From Paguma larvata (Eukaryota; Chordata; Mammalia; Carnivora; Viverridae): a stretch of 64,000 nt of DNA. The position numbers were made by a program, and so were the translations under genes. The notes under the pieces were generated by a model. That model saw only the letters and a program-made list of their open reading frames with translations. It was not told where the DNA came from and made no database searches. The DNA is taken from the NCBI GenBank assembly GCA_030068075.1, contig CM057841.1:33831030-33895029 (forward strand). The letters run 5' to 3'. How positions within the stretch are numbered: position 1 is the stretch's first letter; each line of letters opens with the position of its first letter. Of this stretch, positions 57,801 to 64,000 are shown one piece after another.

Positions 57801-60800
57801 CATCCAGGTGACATTCGGGTGCTGGTTACTCCAGCTGTATATGGATTCCAGCTTGGCTAGTCCTGCATGGGTGAAGAAAGGGAAGTTGCCTTTCCATGAG
57901 AGAACACTACAACTGGGCTTCCTCACACCCCTCCCTGGCTGAGACTCACAGACAGATGATGTTGTATGTCCTTGGGCAAGTCCTTTCCCTGCTCTGAGCT
58001 TCAGTTCCCTCACCCATACAATGATCCAGTAGGACCAATGGCTTTTTCTCCTCCAGTTGTATAGCTGGGATGCCCAGTGTGATAGCCCCTAGCCACATGT
58101 GGCTATTCGTATATATATTAATTAAAATGAAGTAAAGTGAATCTTTAAATGTATCAGTCACATTAGCTGCCTCTCAGGTACTCAATGACCATGGGAGGCT
58201 TGTGTCTCAGATGGCACAGATATAAAACATTCTCATCATTGTGTAAAGTTTTTTTGGACAGTGCCAGTCTAGAGGTCTGTGAAAACCTAGCTAATAATGT
58301 TCAGGCTTCTCTGCAGCTTCCAGCCCTCCCCTGGCCGAGTGAGAGAGCGCCTGGGTGTGCCCTGGCTCCCACAACCTGGACCCACACACAGTCCATGCTC
58401 CCAGCCTCTTGAACCGCAGGCAGCACATCTACAAATGGAAAGCTTCAACATAGGAATAGCAGCTTCTTCTTACTAAGCTTCAATTTTGTGTCTGCACTGG
58501 GCGCTTGACCGTGCATCGTCTCATTTAGTCCTTCAGTCACTCTGCATTAGATATTGTCATCCCATTTTGGAAAAGAGACAATGGAAGCTCAGATAGGTGA
58601 AGTGACTTGCCCAAAGCCACACAGCTATATATGAGGCAGAGCCAGAATTTGAACAAAGCCTATTTGACCTCAGACCTTTTGCCCGTATTGCTCTGCTGAA
58701 TAGCACTGCAGCACCTTCAAACCACTGTCTTTGCGACTCATTCATATTGGGTCACGCTACAAGGTCTTCAGCCCCTAGAACCTAAAGTCAGAGGTTTGGC
58801 TCATCAGGCCCTGACTCTTAAGCCAAGGCTAGTGTTGGATTTGTTCTTCGCAGGGCAGCAGACCTACAGGGAAATGCCAGCCGGAGGAAAGAGGCTCAGA
58901 GCAGGAACCTGGCACTCAGGTACCTCTGTGGGCTCCGTTGCCTTAAGGGAGGGATTATGATATGAGAGGAGGTGCCTTCCCAGGAGAGGGATGCATGAAG
59001 CACAGAAAGTACATGAATAACCCATCCTGACTTGAACAAGGAGCATCTGTTATAACAACAGTAACAATTACTATAATTTAATGAACCCTTGTTGGGCACT
59101 GTGGTACTTTATATCCATTGCTTCATTGTAATTCGTTTGAAAGCCCCGCAAAGTACACTTTATTCTGCCCCTTTTATAGAGGAGGAGACTGAGGTTAAGT
59201 GCCTTGTCCAAGATTTCCCAGCTCCTAAGAAGCAGGGCCAGGATGAGACCCAGGTCTGTCTGCCTCCAGACTCCCCTGGCCCCCACCCCTGGCAGTGGTC
59301 CTTGGAGCCGAAGGAGGCATGGGGTAGCTTCTTGCCCTGAGCCCCTCTGTCTCCACCTTGACCCCAGGCTTCAGCAGTGTCAGCTCAGGGTCTGTGACGT
59401 GCAGGAACTCATAGGCCAGCTCCAGGAAGGCCCCCACCTGGACACGGTGGAGTGAGTATCATGGGAAGTTCTGGGGTGGGGGGAGGGGGGCGGCCAGGGC
59501 AGGCTCTGAAGGGCCTCCACTCTGGGAGCATGGTGTGAGGAAGGACATGCCGCCTTACTAAGAATTTGGGGGACGCAGATATCATAACGGCTCCCACTCT
59601 TTAGCATTTGCCCTGGGCCAGGCTTTTTTACAAACTTCCTCTTATTTTGTCTCCTCATCTCTGTGATGTAAGTGCTGGTACTATGCACATTTTGTAGAAG
59701 AGGAAGTTAAGCCACGCTGAGGTAAGTTTGCTCAAGCCACACAGCTAGGAAGAGTCCAGACCAGTGTTCAAGCTCAGATAGTGACTCCCACTGGCCTCGT
59801 CCCTGTAACCAGCGTCACTGAGACCTGCAGAGCAGAAGCCTCGTCACCCCGTCTCCTGGACCACAGCTCTCAGGTCCCCTCACCCTGTCTTCCTCCTGGA
59901 GTAGAGTGAGACCACCCCCTCTTTGGGGGCTGGAGAAATTCCGTTCGCGTCCAGCTCCTTTGAGAGTAGGGCTTGAGGATTGGTAGAGGTCCTGTCGTGT
60001 CACTCGGAGAGGACCGCTGCCAGGACCCTCCCAGGAAATCCAGTGGGCATGGGGGTGGAGAGATGGGATGCCATAATATGTTCTGAGGTGAGTGGCCCCA
60101 CCCCAGGGAAAGATGGCCAGGTGAGGGCCTTGGTGACCAAAGCTTGAGGCTTGACTTTGTCCCGTTGGGAGAACCAAGACAGGATCAGAAGGTGTTTTCG
60201 CCAAACTCACATGCTGTCACCAAGCTTGCCCCTCCCCCGGTGCCCTCACCTGCAGTATGACCCCATCACCCACCTGGTTACCCTGACCAGACACCTCTCA
60301 GCTCCCTCCTCCTCCCCCCAGAGCCAGTCCAGGCCAAGCCCACCTCCCCTTACATAGCTCTCAAAAGCACCCTCTTTTCATCCACCTCCCCAGTCTGAAC
60401 CACTCTCATTCCTCACCTGGATGACTGCATCAGCCTCCTCACTGGGGTCCCTGCTTCCACGCTGGCCACCTCCACCTGGCTGAGAGTGAGCTGCATTTCA
60501 CCGCTGCCTGCCCCCTTCACTCCTTCCCACTAATCAGGATAAAGCCCACATCCTAAAATCCTCTTTGACCCAGAATGCTGCCTCCAGGCCCCCAAGCCCC
60601 ATCTGACCCTGCCCTGCCACTGAAATCATCAGTCCTGACACACTGTCCCCCTTTCAGGTCCTCCCGTGTGCTATGTGCCACAGGGCCTTTGAATGAGTTG
60701 TGCCCAGCGCCAGGAGCACCTTTCCCCCATCTCTCTTCCACCCCTTACCTATTGAGCTCCTAGGTTTTTCAAGCAAGTAACATCAGGGAAACCTTCCCTG

Positions 60801-62895
60801 AGCCCCAGAGTAGATCCGATGCCTGTATGACCGTGGAGTTTATCACAAGAAGCAATTATGTAGATCCGAGCGTAAAGAAACAGCTGAGGGTGAGGCTTTG
60901 AAATCAGGCTGCCTGGGTGCAAATCCCAGGCCCACCTTCCAGGAGGCGCTTTAACCACTCCGTACCTTGGTTTGCTGCTCAGTAAGACGAGGGTAACAAC
61001 GGTGCCTGCTTCCCAGAGTTGTTATGAGGATTAAATACCCAATAATCGTAGAAGCAGCTGGGACAGTGCTAGACATGTGCACACCCATTACTATTAAGGC
61101 TCACTTACCAGAGTGATGCGTTGGCTGAAGTCAAGGAGGGACGGCATGCGTGCGGAGGCTGAGGGGGGGCCCGCCCCGGCAGCACAGGGCATCAGGCCCC
61201 TCTGTCTCAGCCTCTCAGGGAACCAGCTGGACGATGAAGGCTGCCGACTGATGGCAGAGGCTGCAGCCCAGCTGTGCATCACCAGGAATCTGAAGTGAGT
61301 TGCCTGCCTCACCACTGGGTAGCAGGGAGGGCCCCAGAGAGCCCCCGCTGGTCCCTACTACCCAGGTCTCTGTGCCCACCGTCACCAGAAGTAGCTCTGC
61401 TCCACGGACCATGCCTGCTTTCTCCCCAATACCAGCAAAACTGGGGTGGTTTGACCTTGACTTGCCTTTGTCTCTGGCATGAGCCACTGTCTGAGCTCCA
61501 GTTCTTAAAACCCCTTGCACGTGTCGCCCGTGTTCCTTGTGTATCAGTGGCTTGCATTCCACTCTGTCCTTACAAGAGCCCCGGAGTGGGGTGGGGAGGG
61601 GTGGGGGGGGTGGGGTGTTGTAACGGGTGGATGAGTGCTGGGGTCCTGGCGTGGGGAGAGGTGTGTTGGGGTGGGGGTGTGGTGCTGAGGGAAAGGGGTG
61701 GGCTGTTGGGGCGGTGGGATGGAAAGAACGAGCAGTAGGCTGTTTGGCGTGCTGTGGTATTACATGGTATGGCGTAGAGTGGTGTTCAGGTAGGATGTGT
61801 TGGGGTCTTAGCCTCAAGTCTGGGTTGGGTGGGGGAAGGTCGAGGTTGGGAAACGGTGGTTTGGGGCCTTGGCTTTGGATTTCAGTCCTGGCTCTGTCAC
61901 TTAGTAGCTTTAACATGATTTAATGTCTCTGGTCCTCAGTTTCTCCATTTGCAAAATGGGATTAAAACGGTGGTTATTTTACAGACCAGGAAACAGGCTC
62001 AGAGAGGTGAAAACAGTGGGTCCATTCTTAACGCTCAAGCTGTAGAACTTTATTCTCTGAGTGGGGCAGGGGGCTCAGGCATCTCTTGGCTCGTCCGCAT
62101 GGGCCAAAATCCTTTGAGACACCCTGGTTAAGGACCCAGGACATCCCAAGAGTGACAGTCAGGAAGCCTACTGTGCCAGGTGGAGGGGACCCGAGCTGTC
62201 TAGGGCTGAGGACTTCAGCTGCCTGCTGATCACCACCTTGTCCCTCCCCTCCACAGCCTCAGCGACAACGGGCTGACTGTGGATGGGGTGTGCGGCGTGC
62301 TGAGCTCAGTGAGCACGTGCCAGACCCTGGCGGAGCTGCACATCAGGTAGGAACTCCCAGTACACCGCTGTTACCCACTCCTGCCTCCAGCCTGGAGCTC
62401 TGCGGCTCTCCCAGCTTCCTTTCCAAGTCCTTAGAATTCTTTCTGGCCCCAGGCCTTTGGGTGTAGAATGTGCTGCTGGGGACCCACCAAACCCTCTTTT
62501 TTCCCAGCTCCTCTGGGTGTTGGCTACTCCCAGCTTATACCTTCTCTGGGAAACTATCGTGGGCTGATAGGAGCCGGCGATGCCCGGGAGGTTACCCTCC
62601 CAATTCCCCCAACCAGGAGTGGCCGGTGACAGAGGCAGCAATACCACTCTCCAGCCCCCTGGCCTCAGGTGGGACAAACTTTTGGTGCTATTCATACTCC
62701 AGAGCTCCCTGTGGGATCAGGCTGAGGACCCGCTCCGTTCTGCCTCCTGTCCCTTCCCAGTCTCTCCTGAGAGCAGGCCCTGGGTGCATCACACACACAA
62801 GTGATCATCAAGTGACCCTTGACCCTCTGCCCCCTTCATAGGTCAGGCTCTGCTTCTGGGGAGCCTGACCCAAGGCCGGGCGCAGCCTTATTTCT
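45508..62895 (+). CDS. NLRC5: NLRC5 coding region, exons 2-15 (3' half beyond window; one apparent frameshift)
   Basis: NLRC5 is a NOD-like receptor that shuttles to the nucleus and, with the RFX enhanceosome, switches on MHC class I and related genes. The joined exons read as [16 protein letters not shown]..., a near-identical start to human NLRC5, then a basic NLS segment (about residues 120-140), a NACHT domain with Walker A GKAGMGKT (Lys 236), Walker B DGLDQ (309-313), the [14 protein letters not shown] motif, and LRRs from about residue 700. Exons in order: 45496-45802, 46661-46720, 50696-50764, 51838-53513, 54496-54579, 54710-54793, 56159-56242, 56360-56449, 57105-57164, 58854-58919, 59368-59451, 61211-61294, 62257-62346 and probably 62842-62895. 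All introns are GT-AG and phases agree. One extra G at 52151/52152 shifts the frame and gives a TGA at 52158. Apart from it the frame is open, for about 960 residues. The symbol rests on remembered similarity to the human protein; family assignment is very secure. Confidence 0.95.
46355..46480. repeat. CA/GC-rich alternating tract in intron 2
   Basis: Purine-pyrimidine alternation (CACACACGCATGCACATGCA, CTCATGTGCGCGTGCC) of the kind that favours Z-DNA. Confidence 0.7.
46661..46720 (+). CDS. NLRC5: NLRC5 exon 3: linker
   Basis: A 60 bp exon between acceptor CTCTTGCAG (ends 46660) and donor G|GTGAGG (46721). It encodes residues 99-119, [20 protein letters not shown], a polar linker ending in the [11 protein letters not shown] string also present in human NLRC5. 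Phase 1 at both ends, so skipping this exon would keep the frame. Confidence 0.93.
47262..49280 (-). mobile_element. Old L1 3' half, antisense, in intron 3
   Basis: AAAATACACATAACATAAAA (3' UTR), CTGGCTCATTCCACTTAGCA, TTCCTCCTCCTTGTGGCAGA and onward into antisense ORF2 (TGGTTATTTGGGGTCCCCTG; minus strand [19 protein letters not shown]). Frames are broken. Confidence 0.8.
49412..49630 (+). mobile_element. Older carnivore SINE, sense
   Basis: Head GGGGCGCCTGGGTGGCTGAG, then GCGTCTGCCTCTTGATTTCA, a diverged subfamily lacking the feline GTGCTGACAGCTCAGAGC block. A-rich tail. Confidence 0.88.
49735..50003 (+). mobile_element. Older carnivore SINE, sense, internally rearranged
   Basis: TSD AAAGTCAACCCCTGG (49720-49734) and AAAGTTAACACCTGG (50004-50018). 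GAGTGTCC occurs twice (49758 and 49793) either side of a CT and T run, an internal duplication. Confidence 0.88.
50019..51837. other. End of intron 3, exon 4 and intron 4, repeat-free
   Basis: Apart from exon 4 I see no coding sequence and no SINE or LINE here. The repeat-free stretch continues through the NACHT exon. Confidence 0.4.
50696..50764 (+). CDS. NLRC5: NLRC5 exon 4: bipartite nuclear localisation signal
   Basis: A 69 bp exon between acceptor CTTTCCAG (ends 50695) and donor G|GTGAGT (50765). It encodes [19 protein letters not shown] and QQL, residues 119-142. The basic clusters Lys121-Arg122 and Arg132-Pro133-Lys134 fall at the same numbers as the bipartite NLS reported for human NLRC5, except that human position 133 is Arg. 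Arg137-Lys138 adds more positive charge. Phase 1 on both sides. Confidence 0.93.
   Translation, partial: GSSGLIRAAGPHPARSSVGSSS
51838..53513 (+). CDS. NLRC5: NLRC5 exon 5: NACHT domain, carrying a +1 frameshift
   Basis: A single 1,676 bp exon (acceptor CCTTACAG, donor AG|GTGAGC at 53514) begins [18 protein letters not shown] and ends [11 protein letters not shown]. Seen in it: Walker [10 protein letters not shown] (Lys codon 52119-52121), [17 protein letters not shown], Walker [12 protein letters not shown] (Asp codon 52339), [10 protein letters not shown], a winged-helix/superhelical region and [21 protein letters not shown]. The upstream frame (codon starts at multiples of 3) runs LCQK-V-G-stop at 52158. 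The homologous continuation [21 protein letters not shown] starts one base later at 52153 and is open to the donor. One extra G at 52151/52152 accounts for this exactly. The exon length would be 1,675 without it. Confidence 0.93.
53735..53880 (+). repeat. MIR in intron 5
   Basis: GGCAGGCTACTTAACCTCTC, AGCCTGAGTCTCTTCCTCCC and TGTGGGGTGGTCGTGAGAGT. Confidence 0.7.
53905..54330. repeat. Ancient interspersed repeat in intron 5, family not named
   Basis: CAAATACAGTGGGTTAAATA, TTGTTTCACTGTCATGGGAG and GAGCTGCAAGGGAGGCTGGA. Resembles the repeats at 43.0 and 44.7 kb. Confidence 0.45.
54496..54579 (+). CDS. NLRC5: NLRC5 exon 6: LRR unit
   Basis: An 84 bp exon (28 codons, one LRR) encoding [19 protein letters not shown] then TMESLKKLG. 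Acceptor GTGGCAG, donor GG|GTGAGC. It is close to human NLRC5 [19 protein letters not shown]. Phase 2 at both ends, like the following LRR exons. Confidence 0.92.
54710..54793 (+). CDS. NLRC5: NLRC5 exon 7: LRR unit
   Basis: An 84 bp exon encoding [19 protein letters not shown] then LCSQLEEV, one ribonuclease-inhibitor-type repeat. Acceptor CCTGTAG, donor AG|GTGAGT. It is separated from exon 6 by an intron of only 130 bp. Confidence 0.92.
55115..55320. repeat. CA-rich degenerate tract in intron 7
   Basis: Interrupted ACACAC/TGCACA text (GAAACACACACATACC, GTGCACACATGCCTACAC). Low complexity. Confidence 0.65.
55690..55830 (-). repeat. MIR fragment, antisense, in intron 7
   Basis: CCCATTTGACAGATGGGGAA then TGTGAGGCTGGAAAG, a partial core. 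Confidence 0.5.
56159..56242 (+). CDS. NLRC5: NLRC5 exon 8: LRR unit
   Basis: An 84 bp exon encoding [19 protein letters not shown] then HLPRLQKL. Acceptor CCCTGCAG, donor GA|GTAAGC. The FxDNQL core aligns with human FRDNQL. Confidence 0.9.
   Translation, partial: LSGQPAQGLGVAEHCEGTSSFATTPEA
56360..56449 (+). CDS. NLRC5: NLRC5 exon 9: LRR unit
   Basis: A 90 bp exon encoding [19 protein letters not shown] then [10 protein letters not shown]. Acceptor TCTTGCAG, donor AG|GTGAGC. It is two codons longer than the 84 bp unit exons. The intron before it is 117 bp. Confidence 0.9.
56640..56700. repeat. (GGAC/GGAT)n microsatellite in intron 9
   Basis: Tetranucleotide repeat: GATCGATGGATGGACGGACG continuing with GGATGGACGGACGGATGGAG. 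Confidence 0.9.
57105..57164 (+). CDS. NLRC5: NLRC5 exon 10: inter-LRR segment
   Basis: A 60 bp exon encoding [19 protein letters not shown]. Acceptor CTTGCAG, donor GG|GTAAGA. It corresponds to human [19 protein letters not shown]. It is not itself a full LRR unit. Phase 2 preserved. Confidence 0.9.
57495..57712 (+). mobile_element. Older carnivore SINE, sense, intron 10
   Basis: Head GGGGCCTGGGTAGCTCAGTC, tail GAATAAATAAATTTAAAAAA. It is the only clear SINE between 50.0 and 63.5 kb. Confidence 0.88.
57715..58020 (+). repeat. MIR fragments
   Basis: GATACCTACATCTCAGAGTT, GAGGGTTAAATGGATTAATG, then a second piece CTTGGGCAAGTCCTTTCCCT and GCTTCAGTTCCCTCACCCA. Confidence 0.6.
58450..58725 (-). 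repeat. MIR, antisense, long copy
   Basis: GTCATCCCATTTTGGAAAAG, GTGACTTGCCCAAAGCCACA, CAGCTATATATGAGGCAGAG and AGCCAGAATTTGAACAAAG. Confidence 0.9.
58854..58919 (+). CDS. NLRC5: NLRC5 exon 11: charged inter-LRR linker
   Basis: A 66 bp exon encoding [20 protein letters not shown] then L, ending at donor AG|GTACCT (weaker than the others). Acceptor TTCGCAG. It is equivalent to human APDLQESDGQRKGAQSRSLTL, so the divergent basic linker is real but less conserved than its neighbours. Confidence 0.85.
59050..59265 (-). repeat. MIR, antisense
   Basis: CTTGTTGGGCACTGTGGTAC, TATAGAGGAGGAGACTGAGG and TTAAGTGCCTTGTCCAAGAT. Confidence 0.9.
59368..59451 (+). CDS. NLRC5: NLRC5 exon 12: LRR unit
   Basis: An 84 bp exon encoding [19 protein letters not shown] then EGPHLDTV. 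Acceptor ACCCCAG, donor GA|GTGAGT. It matches human LQKCQLQVHDAEALIALLQEGPHL in layout. Confidence 0.9.
59595..59795 (-). repeat. MIR, antisense
   Basis: CATTTGCCCTGGGCCAGGC, CATTTTGTAGAAGAGGAAGT and CAAGCCACACAGCTAGGAAG. Confidence 0.8.
60420..60850 (-). repeat. L2, antisense
   Basis: CCTGGATGACTGCATCAGCC, CACAGGGCCTTTGAATGAGT and GGGAAACCTTCCCTGAGCCC occur in the usual antisense L2 3' order. Confidence 0.8.
60890..61100 (+). repeat. MIR
   Basis: GAAATCAGGCTGCCTGGGTG, CAAATCCCAGGCCCACC, GTTGTTATGAGGATTAAATA and GGGACAGTGCTAGACATGTG. It ends about 110 bp before exon 13. Confidence 0.9.
61211..61294 (+). CDS. NLRC5: NLRC5 exon 13: LRR unit
   Basis: An 84 bp exon encoding [19 protein letters not shown] then QLCITRNL. 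Acceptor TGTCTCAG, donor AA|GTGAGT. It is a textbook LxxNxLxDEGxxxLAxxL repeat and almost identical to the human unit. Confidence 0.93.
61570..61710 (+). repeat. G-rich tract in intron 13
   Basis: GGGGTGGGGAGGGGTGGGGG then repeated GGGGTGxx units: several G-quadruplex-competent runs on the plus (sense) strand. Confidence 0.8.
61865..62010 (+). repeat. MIR
   Basis: CAGTCCTGGCTCTGTCACTT, AGTAGCTTTAACATGATTTA and CTCAGTTTCTCCATTTGCAA. Confidence 0.85.
62257..62346 (+). CDS. NLRC5: NLRC5 exon 14: LRR unit
   Basis: A 90 bp exon encoding [19 protein letters not shown] then [10 protein letters not shown]. Acceptor TCCACAG, donor AG|GTAGGA. It aligns with human LSNNGLSVAGVHCVLRAVSACWTLAELHI. Confidence 0.9.
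62842..62895 (+). CDS. NLRC5: Probable NLRC5 exon 15 (divergent)
   Basis: A 54 bp stretch with acceptor TTCATAG, donor CT|GTAAGT and matching phase 2 on both sides. Read in phase it gives [17 protein letters not shown], which resembles only the EPEEQKGPQERAAFL part of the human segment after AELHIS. The human LQHKTVIFMF part is not evident. It could be the next coding exon or a chance open stretch with splice-like ends. Confidence 0.55.
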
Positions 62896-63586
62896 GTAAG
62901 TCTCAGTGTTCCATCTGGGGAGCTGGGGACAGAGGCTAATTAATGTCAACACAGTCCCCACCCAGAAGGGCTCTTAACTGAGTAGGGTGGTCCCTCTTTT
63001 GAGAAGGAGAGGGACACCGATTAACCCCAAAGAGAGACTTAAGGGACCTTGGTTCTCTCTATATAATGATCCAGTAAGGGGTCCTTAGCTCGTTCCAAAT
63101 GATGCTCCATTCATTTCTAGAAATTTATAGTAAAGAAAGCATCCCGCTGGTACAAACACATTTAGATGCAGGGATGTTCACCTCAGTATTGGTTATAATA
63201 GGAAAAAATGAACATACTTTAAATGTGTAACCAGTGAATATCAGGTAAGTAAACTAAGTTACCTTCAGAGAGAAAACCTCCATGAGAAATAGTGATCTAG
63301 CTGCAATTGTAGCATGGAGGGCTGGCTGTGGTATATTAAATCAACATAAAAATTTCGGTTCATCACTTTCATAGTAAAGCTTTTCAAACAAACATACTCG
63401 AAAGGTAGGAAGCAAAGGGTGTAACGAACACCCCAGCCCCCACCCACAGTTACTAATATTTTGTCACCCTTGTTCCACCTGTGCCTTGAAAAACTAGCGT
63501 TCAGAAGAGAACCTGTAATTTAATCCCATTTCTTAAGAGAAAAGAAAAAAGAAGGAACATTAATTGCATTCAAAAAAAAGTCGGGA
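62896..63586. other. NLRC5 intron after exon 15, no feature seen
   Basis: AT-rich towards the end (A-rich from 63.53 kb, directly before the SINE head). No exon recognised, so the next NLRC5 exon should lie beyond the window. Confidence 0.4.
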
Positions 63587-63625
63587 GGCGCCTGGGTGGC
63601 TTAGTTGGTTAAGTTCCCGGGTCCA
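63587..63625 (+). mobile_element. SINE head, abruptly truncated
   Basis: GGCGCCTGGGTGGCTTAGTT then GGTTAAGTTCCCGGGTCCAG. After this the sequence is no longer SINE-like, and no SINE body or tail appears before the window ends. Confidence 0.75.
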
Positions 63626-64000
63626 GTTCCAGCGAAACTAGGGGTCCACGAAGGACGGACGGTCAGGCGAAATGAAGTGAGAGAGCCACGAGAGAGCTGG
63701 AGTCTGATGACCAAGCAGGCAGCCCTGGCAACTCTGGCATCTCTGCTTTGGTCTCAGTGTCTTTATTTTTAAAGGTAGCGAGTGACATCACATCAGTGAC
63801 AAGGCATTCTTTCCAACATACGTTGTTGTCGCAAGACCTATGTAGTCATCTATAGGTTTATGGTAGCTTTTGTAAGAGTATTTTGTTATTGCCTTTTTAT
63901 TGTAAGGGAGCGTGGGGATGAGAATTACAAAAGGATTCGTGAAATGTTAACCTCAGGGAGGTGCTCAATATTTGCTGTTGCTCAGTGAAGATATGTGTAG
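63626..64000. other. Unrecognised sequence following the SINE head
   Basis: Contains CGAAACTAGGGGTCCACGAA, a tandem GGAC run, CAGTGTCTTTATTTTTAAAG (an inverted AATAAA-like site) and CATCACATCAGTGACAAGG. It could be one end of an LTR or another retroelement lying antisense, but no family is recognised and no coding sequence is seen. Confidence 0.35.

Noticed and set aside
1..64000. A previously undescribed multi-gene system
   Set aside because: The only gene is NLRC5. Everything else reads as mammalian intergenic or intronic sequence and repeats.

Overview
The window is mammalian nuclear DNA, most likely from a felid. About thirty copies of a carnivore tRNA-Lys-derived SINE are present, and most carry the feline-type body (head like ggcgcctgggtggctc, later gtgctgacagctcagagc, CT-rich tail, AATAAA/poly-A). 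They sit among L1, MIR, L2, MaLR-like and Tigger repeats. No bacterial, plasmid or CRISPR features are present. The one gene supported is the 5' half of NLRC5, the NLR-family transactivator of MHC class I genes, on the + strand. It runs off the right edge. Layout: 1-16.6 kb is upstream intergenic sequence with two young L1 ORF2 fragments in opposite orientation, both with recognisable target-site duplications (TSDs), and two strong CTCF-like motifs facing each other (68 and 8867). 16.68-17.35 kb is a CpG island with a perfect ISRE (GAAACTGAAA on the minus strand) and a splice donor at 17070, taken as the NLRC5 promoter and first non-coding exon. 17.07-45.5 kb is a repeat-filled intron of about 28 kb, including an 8 kb antisense L1 broken by a Tigger element that is itself broken by a SINE. 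45.5-62.9 kb holds 13 well-supported NLRC5 coding exons and one more tentative one: an atypical death-fold N-terminus, a short basic nuclear-localisation segment, the large NACHT exon, and a run of leucine-rich-repeat exons mostly 84 bp long. About 960 of the roughly 1,866 residues known for human NLRC5 are encoded here. The last 400 bases are a cut SINE head joined to unfamiliar sequence. Main result: NLRC5 looks structurally intact except for one extra G in the NACHT exon (52151-52152), 30 bp after the Walker A lysine codon. It changes AAG-TGG to AAG-GTG-GGC-TGA and would stop translation after 248 residues. The other coding sequence is free of stops and every splice site is in phase, so this is a recent lesion, a polymorphism or an assembly error. 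Two further residue changes fall at functional sites: Walker B reads D-G-L-D-Q where human has D-G-L-D-E, and the bipartite nuclear localisation signal has proline at position 133 where human has arginine. Together they raise the question whether NLRC5 function is altered in this lineage. Comparisons with human NLRC5 are from memory, since no search could be run.
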